64,000 nucleotides of DNA from an uncultured Cytophagales bacterium (GTDB lineage: Bacteria > Bacteroidota > Bacteroidia > Cytophagales > Thermonemataceae): NCBI GenBank assembly GCA_937911505.1, contig CALEMF010000046.1, positions 48,072 through 112,071 of the forward strand, written 5' to 3'. This document shows positions 1 to 8,599 of the stretch, piece after piece (within the stretch, counting starts at the first letter, position 1; every line of letters starts with the position of its first letter). A model generated the notes under the pieces. It was given only the letters and a program-made list of their open reading frames with translations. It was not told the origin of the DNA and did no database searches. A program made the position numbers and the translations under genes.

Positions 1-396
1 GTTTTTTTCTTTCATATTCAACGATTCATCGGGCCGCTGTGGAGAGACAGCCACTAAAGAAGCACCTAATGCTTTCATTTGTGGCAGAATCTTCTGGTAG
101 CTATTCAAAGCTAAATTGCAGTAAGGGCACCAACTACCACGGTAAAAAGTGAGCACTACCTTTCCCTGTTTGAGCAGCTCGGTCAAATGTACTATCTTTC
201 CCGTAGCATTTGGAAGTGAAAACAGAGGAGCTTGATCACCCTTAGAAAGCTTAAAGGGTGAAGAGTAACACTTCTCAAGTAGTGCTGCATCTTGATTGAA
301 AACCGATAAAGCGTCTTGGGGTAATGCCTCTGAGAGATCAGTAATAAGCTTTTGTAAGTCTTTCTGATAGCTTGGAATGTGAATAGACTTCTCCAT
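1..396 (-). CDS. Peroxiredoxin-like AhpC/TSA family protein (3' end outside window)
   Basis: The first 132 residues read open from an ATG at 396 down to base 1, so the C-terminus lies beyond the left edge. Residues about 50-130 form a thioredoxin/redoxin domain: GDQAPLFSLPNATGK, then FYRGSWCPYCNLAL with a CxxC pair in the position of the peroxidatic cysteine, then LGASLVAVSPQ. This is the AhpC/TSA-type alkyl hydroperoxide reductase fold, expected to reduce peroxides in the cytoplasm using thiols. An N-terminal extension of about 45 residues precedes the domain, as in some larger AhpC-like proteins. An AraC regulator lies just upstream on the same strand. The exact subfamily cannot be fixed from the partial sequence. 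Confidence 0.8.
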   Translation of the reverse strand, partial: MEKSIHIPSYQKDLQKLITDLSEALPQDALSVFNQDAALLEKCYSSPFKLSKGDQAPLFSLPNATGKIVHLTELLKQGKVVLTFYRGSWCPYCNLALNSYQKILPQMKALGASLVAVSPQRPDESLNMKEKN

Positions 397-452
397 AAGT
401 ACTTGTTATTTTTAAGTGAAATAAAACTTTGTAACAAAGCTAGCTATCAGAA

Positions 453-486
453 GCCTCTCGCGTTATTCCACTTCGCTCAAAATGAC
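453..486. repeat. Intergenic repeat resembling the GTCATTTTGAGCG family
   Basis: On the minus strand this reads GTCATTTTGAGCGAAGTGG followed by AATAACGCGAGAGG. That resembles the short GTCATnnTGAGCGnAG intergenic repeat scattered through many Bacteroidota genomes. It sits in the 99-nt gap between the AraC regulator and the peroxiredoxin. Only one copy was noticed here, so family membership rests on recall of the motif. Confidence 0.4.
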
Positions 487-495
487 GCTTTTCGA

Positions 496-1344
496 TCAAA
501 ACTTTACTTTTTCTTTAGGTGTATGACCAAAGTAAGCTTTATAGGCTTTAATAAAATAAGAGGTGTTTTCGTAGCCAACAGCAGAAGCAACTTCACTCAC
601 TGTGTAATCTTCTTTTTTCATTAATGCCTCGGCTTGTTCCAACCGCTTTTGTGTAATCCACTTTCGGGGCGATTTACCAAATTTTATTTTAAACTCTCTT
701 CTAAAGGTCGCGAGGCTTCTACCCGTAAGTGAGGCATAATCTTCTATGGTAAGTGGTTTGTTATAATGTAGATTCATAAAGGAGTGTAAGTCTTTGTAGA
801 TATTTTTCTGTAAGCCCGAGAGAAATTGATAAACTAACTTCGAGGTATGCTCGCAGCGTAAGATTTCAAGAAACTCTCGAAACTTGATTTCAAAAAATAT
901 ATGAGTAGGCTTATGGATACGCTCCGATAATTCAAACAAACTTTCTATAAAAAATGAAACTGCTGAGGGTGTTGTAATATGTAAAAAGGGTGAGTTATGA
1001 TTATCTAAAGAGGGTTCAGTAGAAGAGAAGGTGTTCAGCATAGCATCATTAAAGAAGAAATGCAAAGACTTAAAGTGTCCTCTTTGAGGAAGTACGTCAG
1101 TTACAGTGTAAATACCCTTGTGCGCAAACCCAATTTCTCCTTGCTTAATATGAATAGAATTTCCCTCTGAGGTTTTGATGATTTGCTCACCTTCTAGTAC
1201 GATAGAGGCTACGTGTTTCTCAACATAGCTCTGTCTATTCTGAATAGTTTTGGCAACCTTTTTCTTTAGAATTACTAATTGTTGGCTATTATGAATGACT
1301 TGAACAAAATCTTCCTTAAGGAGCCTGTCAGGAATGAGTAACAT
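496..1344 (-). CDS. AraC family transcriptional regulator
   Basis: A 282-residue protein. The C-terminal 100 residues are the double helix-turn-helix of AraC/XylS regulators: YNKPLTIEDYASLTGRSLATF then FGKSPRKWITQKRL, and the second helix pair TVSEVASAVGYENTSYFIKAY ending FGHTPKEK. The N-terminal 170 residues look like the cupin-type sensing domain of ExsA-like members and have no recognised ligand motif. It probably binds a promoter nearby. The downstream same-strand peroxiredoxin is a candidate target, but this is inference from position only. Confidence 0.9.
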   Translation of the reverse strand: MLLIPDRLLKEDFVQVIHNSQQLVILKKKVAKTIQNRQSYVEKHVASIVLEGEQIIKTSEGNSIHIKQGEIGFAHKGIYTVTDVLPQRGHFKSLHFFFNDAMLNTFSSTEPSLDNHNSPFLHITTPSAVSFFIESLFELSERIHKPTHIFFEIKFREFLEILRCEHTSKLVYQFLSGLQKNIYKDLHSFMNLHYNKPLTIEDYASLTGRSLATFRREFKIKFGKSPRKWITQKRLEQAEALMKKEDYTVSEVASAVGYENTSYFIKAYKAYFGHTPKEKVKF

Positions 1345-1359
1345 TGTGATAGAAATCTA

Positions 1360-2004
1360 CTAAAATAAACTGAAGTCGGAAACCCGGTCGATAAACACAA
1401 AAATAAGTTCTGGTATGGCTACTAGCGTGGCAACTATACCGAACAATGCCCCGTACAAATGGGCTTCATGGTTGATATGATCGCTGGCTTTACGTGCTTG
1501 GTAAGCCGAGTACAAGAGGTAAAGTGCAGCAAAAATAAAGGCTGGAATAGGGAAGGGAATAGGAATAATGAACAACTTTGCCGTAGGGTCGAACATAATA
1601 GAAGCAAACACAATGGCAGAGACCCCTCCAGAAGCACCCAAAGAGCGATAGTAAGCACGATCACGGTACTTAAAATAAGTGGGAAGCACAGAAACAACAA
1701 TAGCGACAAGGTAAAGCCCTACGAAAAACCACTTTCCGAAAGCAGGGAAGAAGCGTGTAAAATAGATTTCTACGTTACTGCCAAAAAAGAAAAAAGTAAA
1801 CATATTGAAGAGCAGGTGTGGATAATCTGCATGAATAAATCCACAAGTGAGAAACCTAGCGTATTGATTGTGCCGCTGCACGCTGTAAGGATGAAATATC
1901 CACTTCTGGTACATAATAGTGTTATTCCAAGCCATGATACTTGTGATAACTGTTATCCCGATAAGTATATATGAGAGATAAATATAAAAGCCACCTATTG
2001 CCAT
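1360..2004 (-). CDS. Rhomboid family intramembrane serine protease
   Basis: A 214-residue integral membrane protein with about six hydrophobic segments. It carries the rhomboid active-site pattern: HADYPHLLFNM in the second core helix supplies the oxyanion-hole Asn, LGASGGVSA supplies the catalytic Ser in GxSG, and HEAHLYGALFG supplies the catalytic His. Rhomboids cut single-pass membrane proteins within or next to the bilayer. There is no extra soluble domain, so this is a minimal bacterial rhomboid. It ends 16 nt before the AraC regulator start and lies 27 nt downstream of the polyprenyl synthase, so co-transcription of the three is possible. Its substrate is unknown. Confidence 0.92.
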   Translation of the reverse strand: MAIGGFYIYLSYILIGITVITSIMAWNNTIMYQKWIFHPYSVQRHNQYARFLTCGFIHADYPHLLFNMFTFFFFGSNVEIYFTRFFPAFGKWFFVGLYLVAIVVSVLPTYFKYRDRAYYRSLGASGGVSAIVFASIMFDPTAKLFIIPIPFPIPAFIFAALYLLYSAYQARKASDHINHEAHLYGALFGIVATLVAIPELIFVFIDRVSDFSLF

Positions 2005-2030
2005 GTTGTAGTAAATTTGATGCTATACTA

Positions 2031-3008
2031 TTATGTTTCTCTATTAATAAGATATTGTAAGAAATTTTGTAAAGTATCTTTCGCGCTTTCATCTACGTGT
2101 AGCGATGATAAAAGCGAAAAGGCTTGATTAAAATAAGTGCTAATCTTTTCTTCTGTGATAGACTTAATATTAAGTTCATCGTAAATATCCTTGACAGCCT
2201 TCACCTTCTCTACCTTATCAAAACTAGTAGCAGACAACCAACGGTGTAATTGCGCTGCTTGTGTCTCGTTAGCCCTTGAGAGTGCTTCTATAAGTAAATA
2301 TGTTTTTTTATTGGCGATAATATCACCACCTACTTGCTTTCCAAATTTTGTTTGGTCACCGTATACGTCTAGAAGGTCATCTTTGAGTTGAAAACCTATA
2401 CCTACATAATCCCCAAACTTTTTTAGTGACTGGGCCTCTTCTAAAGGAGCGTCCGCGAGTAGTGCTCCCAGTTCCAAACTAAAACCTAGTAAAACGGCTG
2501 TTTTGAGGCGAATCATATGAAGGTACTCTGCTTCTGTTACTTGTGCACGTGTTTCAAAGTTCATATCCCATTGTTGTCCCTCACACACTTCAGCCGCACA
2601 GCGATTAAACCGTGCTATAACGAGTGGTAGTTTGGTAGGTGCAACATCCAAGAGAAGTTGGTATGCATTCACAAGCATTACATCACCAGAGAGAATAGCG
2701 GTATTATCATTCCACTTCTCGTGTACGGTTGCTTGTCCTCTTCTAAGAGGAGCCTTATCCATGATGTCATCGTGCATAAGCGTAAAGTTATGAAATACCT
2801 CTACTGCTATAGCAGGTTTCAGAATAGCCGTCCAGTCAGATTTGAATAGTTGATAACCTAAAACAACTAAAAGAGGACGCATGCGTTTCCCACCTAAAGA
2901 CATAATATAGGTAATAGGATCGTAAAGCTCCTGTGGGCTATCTCCATAATGAACTTGACGAATAGTGTCGTTTATTTTCTCAAGAATGGTTTTTATTTTT
3001 TGATCCAT
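2031..3008 (-). CDS. Polyprenyl synthetase (short-chain prenyl diphosphate synthase, GGPP-type)
   Basis: Condenses IPP with allylic diphosphates to make C15-C20 prenyl diphosphates in the cytoplasm. Both aspartate-rich motifs are present: HDDIMDKAPLRRG with DDxxD, and FQLKDDLLDVYGD. GGKRMRP near the N-terminus binds diphosphate. The first motif has no two-residue insertion and a Phe lies five residues before it, a pattern associated with geranylgeranyl diphosphate synthases, so a C20 product feeding the carotenoid genes crtI-crtB is a reasonable inference. I use the ATG at 3008; an in-frame TTG three codons earlier is the alternative. It is not adjacent to the crt genes. Confidence 0.88.
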   Translation of the reverse strand: MDQKIKTILEKINDTIRQVHYGDSPQELYDPITYIMSLGGKRMRPLLVVLGYQLFKSDWTAILKPAIAVEVFHNFTLMHDDIMDKAPLRRGQATVHEKWNDNTAILSGDVMLVNAYQLLLDVAPTKLPLVIARFNRCAAEVCEGQQWDMNFETRAQVTEAEYLHMIRLKTAVLLGFSLELGALLADAPLEEAQSLKKFGDYVGIGFQLKDDLLDVYGDQTKFGKQVGGDIIANKKTYLLIEALSRANETQAAQLHRWLSATSFDKVEKVKAVKDIYDELNIKSITEEKISTYFNQAFSLLSSLHVDESAKDTLQNFLQYLINRET

Positions 3009-3106
3009 ACAGTGCAATAAATAGCGCTTTTTGATAGGTTTGCTTTCAAAGCTAGCAAATAGATTTTATTTTGCGAGGTAAATTCAAAGTTTTATCTATG
3101 GTCTAC

Positions 3107-3137
3107 ATTGAATAGTTTTATATCTTGGGTATATTTA
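3107..3137 (+). promoter_or_regulatory. Probable Bacteroidota promoter for the TPR gene
   Basis: ATTG at 3107-3110 and TATATTTA at 3130-3137 are 19 nt apart. This matches the Bacteroidota primary sigma consensus TTTG-N19-TAnnTTTG with one mismatch in each box. Transcription would start near 3144, giving a leader of about 65 nt. Confidence 0.4.
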
Positions 3138-3210
3138 TACTGACTATTCGAATAAGCACATAGTAACTATACACTTTTCGCTGCTCTAATTATTTTAAAC
3201 ATTATTTTAC

Positions 3211-5457
3211 ATGTCAGACAGAAACGCAAACATTGAAGAATTACTGAGAGTACACCAACAAAATCCCAGCGATCTACAAACTATACGGCAAATAGGAAAG
3301 CATTACCAAGATACTAGAAACTTTGAAGAGGCGCTAAGGTTCTATCAAAAGGCAGAGGAGCTAGACCCACAGCACCAAGATACATTGGAGCAGATAGCTT
3401 TGTGTTATCGAGAAATGCGGCAATTAGAGGGCGCACTGACTTATTACCAAAAGGCAGACCAAGTAGCCCCTAATGATCCTTGGCTTCTAAAAAATATAGG
3501 CTGGTGCTTATCAACGCTAGGGCGTTATCAAGATGCGCTAGAGTATCATTTACGCGCAGAAAGACTACAAGAGAAAGATGCCTGGAACTTACGCAACATA
3601 GGTTGGTGCTATTTAAAATTGGGTAACTATGATACAGCACTAAACTACCACCTTCGCTCTGATGAAATAGAGCCAAATAACCCTTGGAATTTGGGTAAAA
3701 TAGGTTATTGCTACGGACAATTGCGTGACTATGATAAGTCGTTAGAGTACCATCTAAAAGTAGCTGATCTAGATCCAAAAGATGCCTGGAACATGGGTAA
3801 TATAGGCTGGTGCTATTCTAGTATGAGAAACTTTGATATGGCCGTAATATACCATAAAAAAGCTGCTGACTTAGACCCTAATGACTTCTGGAATATGAGT
3901 AATCTGGGTTGGTGCTATACTAAAACTAATAAGCCTAATGAAGCTTTAAATTACTTATTGAAAGCGGAGCAGCTAGTACCCAATGACTCCTGGAATATGG
4001 GTAATATAGGTTGGTGTTATGATCAAATAGATACTTTTGACAAGGCATTAGAGTACCATTTAAAGGCGGAAGAACTGAATCCAGAAGATGCTTGGAACCT
4101 AGCACATATTGGAAGCTGCTATACAAGTATTGGTGAGTATGACAAAGCACTTACCTACTTCAATCGTTCTCTAGACCTTAGACCTACAGATGACTGGACC
4201 ATTCGAGAACTAGGCTGGATGTACTTTGCTAATAAAGAACTTGAAAAGGCAGAAGAAACCTACCATAAGTCATTGAGTATTGTACAGTCTGAAGTGGCTT
4301 GGATGAACCTAGGACACGTGGAGTTGGTGAAAAATAATGAGGAAGAAGCACTCAACTACTACGAAAAAAGCATTATAAGATATGGGAATGACGTAGAGTA
4401 CAAAAGCGACTTTGAGAAAGACTTTGACGTGGTAGCTAGCTATGATATTTCAAGAGAAGTATATGATAAAATGCTGCAAAAAGCATTGGCACATTTCGAT
4501 GAAAACCGGGACGTGATAGAGGCGAGAGAGAAAAAAGATATTGACACACTACTCAAACTACACGAGGAAGATTCTCAAAAGGTAGAGGTGATTATAGAAA
4601 TAGCCAAATACTATAGAGATACGAAGCAATTTGACAAGGCGATTGAGTTTCTGAAAAAAGGGGAGCAAATTGAGCCAAGTAATTTGGATATTGTAGAGTA
4701 CGTAGCATTCTGCTACAGAGAGATGCGACAACTAGAAAACGCACTGGAGTATTACCAGAAAGCTGATAAAATACAGCCCAACGATGTATGGATTATGAAA
4801 AACATCGGCTGGTGTTTGTCTTCTATTCATAGGTATGAAGAAGCGATCGATTATCACTTAAAAGTACATGAAATTTCTCCTAAAGATGCTTGGAATCTTC
4901 GTAATACAGGTTGGTGCTATATCAAAACAAAGAGGTATGCCGAAGCACTTGACTATCACTTAAAGGCCTATGAAGTAGATCCAGATGATGGGTGGAACCT
5001 AGGTAAGCTGGGGTATTGCTACTATCGTGTTGAAGATTACGAAAATGCATTGCGTTATCACTTGCTTGCAGAGAAGAAAAATACGGACGAACCAGATTGG
5101 AACTATGGCCGTTTGGCAACCGTCTACTTGGCTTTACGCAACTTGGACGATGCACGTCGTTATATTGATGATTCTTTGAAAATCGAGAAGAGTGCCTACT
5201 TTAGCTTAGTAGCAGGCTGTATATATCTTTGCTCTCAAAAAATAGACGAGGCCATGCGTTTCTTTGAGGAGGCAGGCAGAGAGTATAAGTATTTAGAGGA
5301 TTTAGAGAATGACTACGACGAAATGAGGAAGCATATGCTAAACGTAGGTATCTCAGAAGAAGGAATAGGACGCATGGAAAATACCTTGAAAGACATCTTC
5401 AAGAAGCATCACAATGATGACGATAACATTAATCCACGCAGAGGTACATATGAATAA
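3211..5457 (+). CDS. Large TPR protein with internally duplicated halves
   Basis: 748 residues made almost entirely of 34-residue tetratricopeptide repeats. No signal peptide or membrane segment is visible, so a cytoplasmic protein-interaction scaffold is likely. At least twelve repeats carry an unusual core, WNxxxIGWCY (for example DAWNLRNIGWCY), with conserved Trp and Cys at the start of the TPR helices. The protein is two paralogous halves: about residues 10-400 and 447-748 both start with an L-L-x-x-H segment, then CYREMRQLE, ALxYYQKAD and NIGWCL in the same order. The second half has fewer repeats. A terminator follows at 5484-5513 and the gene stands alone. Function is unknown. Confidence 0.9.
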   Translation: MSDRNANIEELLRVHQQNPSDLQTIRQIGKHYQDTRNFEEALRFYQKAEELDPQHQDTLEQIALCYREMRQLEGALTYYQKADQVAPNDPWLLKNIGWCLSTLGRYQDALEYHLRAERLQEKDAWNLRNIGWCYLKLGNYDTALNYHLRSDEIEPNNPWNLGKIGYCYGQLRDYDKSLEYHLKVADLDPKDAWNMGNIGWCYSSMRNFDMAVIYHKKAADLDPNDFWNMSNLGWCYTKTNKPNEALNYLLKAEQLVPNDSWNMGNIGWCYDQIDTFDKALEYHLKAEELNPEDAWNLAHIGSCYTSIGEYDKALTYFNRSLDLRPTDDWTIRELGWMYFANKELEKAEETYHKSLSIVQSEVAWMNLGHVELVKNNEEEALNYYEKSIIRYGNDVEYKSDFEKDFDVVASYDISREVYDKMLQKALAHFDENRDVIEAREKKDIDTLLKLHEEDSQKVEVIIEIAKYYRDTKQFDKAIEFLKKGEQIEPSNLDIVEYVAFCYREMRQLENALEYYQKADKIQPNDVWIMKNIGWCLSSIHRYEEAIDYHLKVHEISPKDAWNLRNTGWCYIKTKRYAEALDYHLKAYEVDPDDGWNLGKLGYCYYRVEDYENALRYHLLAEKKNTDEPDWNYGRLATVYLALRNLDDARRYIDDSLKIEKSAYFSLVAGCIYLCSQKIDEAMRFFEEAGREYKYLEDLENDYDEMRKHMLNVGISEEGIGRMENTLKDIFKKHHNDDDNINPRRGTYE

Positions 5458-5483
5458 ATGTACCCTTATTATTCATTTTATTG

Positions 5484-5513
5484 AATCCTCAAATGTATTT
5501 TTGGGGATTTTTT
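5484..5513 (+). terminator. Rho-independent terminator after the TPR gene
   Basis: Arms AATCCTCAAA (5484-5493) and TTTGGGGATT (5500-5509) pair with one G-U and a 6-nt loop, followed by a run of six T. Confidence 0.75.
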
Positions 5514-5615
5514 AGTAAAATTAAATTGGAAGATTTAGTAAAGATTCCTTTTTTTGGCAAATAAGCAAGCGATTTCTTGCTTCACGAACCTATCAAAACG
5601 CTTAAAGTATTACGC

Positions 5616-6539
5616 ATGCAACTCTTGTTTAGTACACCTACATACGACTATCTTAAAGAAGAGCTACTTACGCTAGGTAATCTAGAGCGAGGGACTGTAG
5701 AGGTAAAAAACTTTCCTGATGGAGAACGCTACCAACGTATTTTATCTGATGTATCGGGTAGAGATGTAGTATTAATAGCAGGTACAGTTTCTGATACGGA
5801 CACGCTCGCCTTGTATGATTTAGCTTGTGCGATAGAAAAATATGGCGCCAAGTCTTTATGTATCGTAATTCCTTATTTTGGATACTCTACTATGGAGAGG
5901 GCTGTAAAGAGCGGTGAGGTAGTAACGGCGAAAACAAGAGCAAGACTACTCTCTTCTATTCCTCGTACAGGGACTCATAACATGTTTATTTTTCTAGATT
6001 TACATACAGAAGGACTACCCCATTATTTAGAGGGGGAGAGTCGCACAATACACGTCTATTGTAAAGAGATCGTGACTGATATAGCAAAAAGCTTTGGAGG
6101 TGAGTCATTTATATTGGCCTGTACGGATGCAGGTAGGGCTAAGTGGGTAGAATCTTTAGCCAACGATATTGGCGTGCAAGCTGCCTTTGTCTTTAAACGT
6201 AGATTAAGTGGAGAAGAAACAAGTATTACAGGAGTAAGTGCAGATGTGAAAAATCAAAAAGTAATTATTTATGACGACATGATTCGAACAGGTGGGTCGC
6301 TTATTCAAGCCGCTAAAGCTTATAAAAACGCTGGAGCAGCCCATATTTTTGCCATTGCTACTCATGGCTTATTTAGTAACGAAGCCTTAAAACGCATTCA
6401 AGCAAGCGATCTATTTACTAAAGTCGCTTGTACCAATACACATCCTAATGCATTAGCTTTAGAAAATGATTTCTTAGAAGTAGCGTCGGTGGCAAAGGTT
6501 ATTCACGATAGACTTATGGAGCAGGAAATCGCATGGTAA
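5616..6539 (+). CDS. Ribose-phosphate pyrophosphokinase (PRPP synthetase)-like protein
   Basis: Two type-I phosphoribosyltransferase folds in tandem, as in PRPP synthetase, which makes PRPP from ribose-5-phosphate and ATP. Seen: NFPDGERYQRI near residue 35, the PYFGYSTMERAVKSGE and TAKTRA segments, DLHTEGLPHYL, FKRRLSGEE in place of the catalytic flexible loop, and the PRPP loop IIYDDMIRTGGSL (usual form DDMIDTGGT). At about 307 residues it is of normal length but clearly divergent from housekeeping Prs, so it may be a paralogue with altered activity. I use the ATG at 5616; an upstream TTG at 5577 would add 13 unlikely residues. The last 7 nt overlap the phosphatase gene, implying translational coupling. 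Confidence 0.75.
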   Translation: MQLLFSTPTYDYLKEELLTLGNLERGTVEVKNFPDGERYQRILSDVSGRDVVLIAGTVSDTDTLALYDLACAIEKYGAKSLCIVIPYFGYSTMERAVKSGEVVTAKTRARLLSSIPRTGTHNMFIFLDLHTEGLPHYLEGESRTIHVYCKEIVTDIAKSFGGESFILACTDAGRAKWVESLANDIGVQAAFVFKRRLSGEETSITGVSADVKNQKVIIYDDMIRTGGSLIQAAKAYKNAGAAHIFAIATHGLFSNEALKRIQASDLFTKVACTNTHPNALALENDFLEVASVAKVIHDRLMEQEIAW

Positions 6540-8596
6540 AAAAGCCAGAAATAAAAACCAAACTAGATTCTTTCCTTTACGCCAATGTAATTGGTTGGGC
6601 ATTCTTATTAACCATCAATACCTTTTTCTACATTATTCTGAGCCTTGGTGGTGAGTGGCTCTTTGAAATTAACTTTTACCTCAAAGGAGTTTTTCTAAAC
6701 ATCTATTTTCTCGTTACTTTTTTTATTTTTAGATATAGAGCAGAGAAATACAAACGAAAGCCCACAAACGAACTCCTAAGATCTGTATTTTATGTAGCCT
6801 CTATTTGTGTTTTTGTCTCGGTTTTACTACAGCTCGCTTTCGTATTTTTCAATAAAAGTATTTTTACCAATAGCGTTAGTGTGGTAAATACCTTTTATAC
6901 CATCAATATTTTTCTAATTGGTATATTTTTTCACTACACGCTATTTGTTTTTAAAGTGCTAATATTCAGAGAAGCACCGAAACGTATTGGTACAATCTGG
7001 AGTATCTTTATCTATATTTTTATTGCCTCACTTATATTCAACTTCTTTAGCTTTAGTTTATCAGATCCGCCAGCTACGATTACTTTTGGTGCTATCATAC
7101 TGATTGCTATTATTTTGTCAGTAAACATGCGCTGGGTAGCTTATTTGAGTGCGCGTGAAAAGATAGAAAGTATTATTCTGCTTATTTTTATATTACTTTA
7201 TGGAGGGTACTTTTTATTTATTGTAGAAAGATACTACTTGAAAGGAGTAGTACTCATTGACTTGGCTACTAGTATATATGCACTTAGTATTATGAGTTTT
7301 GTCATTCTGTATGCATTCATGTCTATTCTAGTTGTTATATTCAATATTCCTACTACCTCTGTTTTCGAGAAGAAGCTCAATGATATTATTACTTTCCAAG
7401 AACTTACCCAAACCTTACAGATAGGCAATAGTGAGGAAGATATTTATAAAGCTTTGATGCAAAATGCCATTAAAGTGACAAGTGCCGAGGCTGGTTGGTT
7501 AGAGATTTTAGACAAACAAGGAAAAAGCGCAGTGTTTTTACACGAAGGTATCGACAGAGAACAAGTGCACGAAATAAGAGGGCTACTGCGAAAAAAAAGA
7601 CTACAGAAGATTGTGGATGTTACTTTCTCAAGAGAGATAGAGAGGCAGTCATTAGAAAATCAAATGAATGGTTTTGAGTCTATTCTTGCTAAAACCTTAG
7701 TGGCTCGTGATACGAAGATTGGCTCGATCGTTTTATTGAAAGAGCAAGTCGATGGTTTTACCGACGAGCAAAAAAATCTAGTAGAAGCTTTTACCAAGCA
7801 AACAAGCATTGCCTTGGAGAATTACCGATTGGTGGAGGAGATTATTATTGGGGAGCGTTATAAGCAAGAGCTGGCCATTGCGCAAAAAGTACAACAGAGC
7901 TTACTACCTAAAAACTTAAATATTAGTCAATACTTTGACTTGACAGCTTTTTCCTATTCAGCACAGCAGGTAGGTGGAGACTACTATGATGTGTACAAAA
8001 TGAATGACTATCAGACCTACATTGTCATTGGAGACGTCTCGGGAAAGGGTACAAGCGCTGCTTTCAACATGGCACAAATGAAAGGAATTTTTCAGAGCCT
8101 TGTCTTGCTGCACTTACCACCACAAGACTTTTTAACCTACGCCAACGAGGCAATTATTCAATGCTTTGATAAAAGCTCTTTTATAACTATTACACTTATA
8201 GAGATCAATACCAAAATGCAGCAGGTAGCTATTTGTAGAGCAGGGCATTGCCCTACGCTGTATTTTGATAGCCGCCAAGCACGTACTTATTACATTAAAG
8301 ATAAAGGCTTGGGTTTGGGTGTACTGCGTAATAAGGCGTATGGAAAGTTTATTGAGACAAAAGTGATCAACTACGAACCAAGCGATCTGTTCATCTTATA
8401 TACAGATGGTATTACAGAAGCACGCAACACAAAAGGAGAGGAGTATGGTCCTGAGCGGTTACAACATTTAGTAAGTGAGCATCAACAGCAAGGCGTAGAG
8501 ATCATACGCCAAAAAATAGAACAAAACTTAAACGATTTTGTAGGGGAGCAACCCCCTCATGATGACTACACAGCCGTCATTTTACGTTTAAAGTAA
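6533..8596 (+). CDS. Membrane GAF-SpoIIE (PP2C-type) serine phosphatase
   Basis: 687 residues. The first 270 or so contain about eight hydrophobic segments. Residues about 285-430 look like a GAF sensor (LTQTLQIGNSEEDIYKAL to FTKQTSIALENYRLVEE). A short coiled coil (QELAIAQKVQQSLLP) leads into a SpoIIE/RsbU-type PP2C phosphatase domain: QQVGGDYYDVY, GDVSGKGTSAAF, CRAGHCPTLYF, LYTDGITEARN and PPHDDYTAVIL carry the metal-binding acidic residues. Such proteins dephosphorylate anti-sigma-antagonist-type partners in response to signals. It overlaps the PRPP-synthetase-like gene by 7 nt. No STAS or anti-sigma partner is next to it. Confidence 0.9.
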   Translation: MVKKPEIKTKLDSFLYANVIGWAFLLTINTFFYIILSLGGEWLFEINFYLKGVFLNIYFLVTFFIFRYRAEKYKRKPTNELLRSVFYVASICVFVSVLLQLAFVFFNKSIFTNSVSVVNTFYTINIFLIGIFFHYTLFVFKVLIFREAPKRIGTIWSIFIYIFIASLIFNFFSFSLSDPPATITFGAIILIAIILSVNMRWVAYLSAREKIESIILLIFILLYGGYFLFIVERYYLKGVVLIDLATSIYALSIMSFVILYAFMSILVVIFNIPTTSVFEKKLNDIITFQELTQTLQIGNSEEDIYKALMQNAIKVTSAEAGWLEILDKQGKSAVFLHEGIDREQVHEIRGLLRKKRLQKIVDVTFSREIERQSLENQMNGFESILAKTLVARDTKIGSIVLLKEQVDGFTDEQKNLVEAFTKQTSIALENYRLVEEIIIGERYKQELAIAQKVQQSLLPKNLNISQYFDLTAFSYSAQQVGGDYYDVYKMNDYQTYIVIGDVSGKGTSAAFNMAQMKGIFQSLVLLHLPPQDFLTYANEAIIQCFDKSSFITITLIEINTKMQQVAICRAGHCPTLYFDSRQARTYYIKDKGLGLGVLRNKAYGKFIETKVINYEPSDLFILYTDGITEARNTKGEEYGPERLQHLVSEHQQQGVEIIRQKIEQNLNDFVGEQPPHDDYTAVILRLK

Positions 8597-8599
8597 CAA

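Noticed and set aside
1459..1974. 171-residue plus-strand open frame
   Set aside because: It lies wholly antisense to the rhomboid protease, which has clear active-site motifs.
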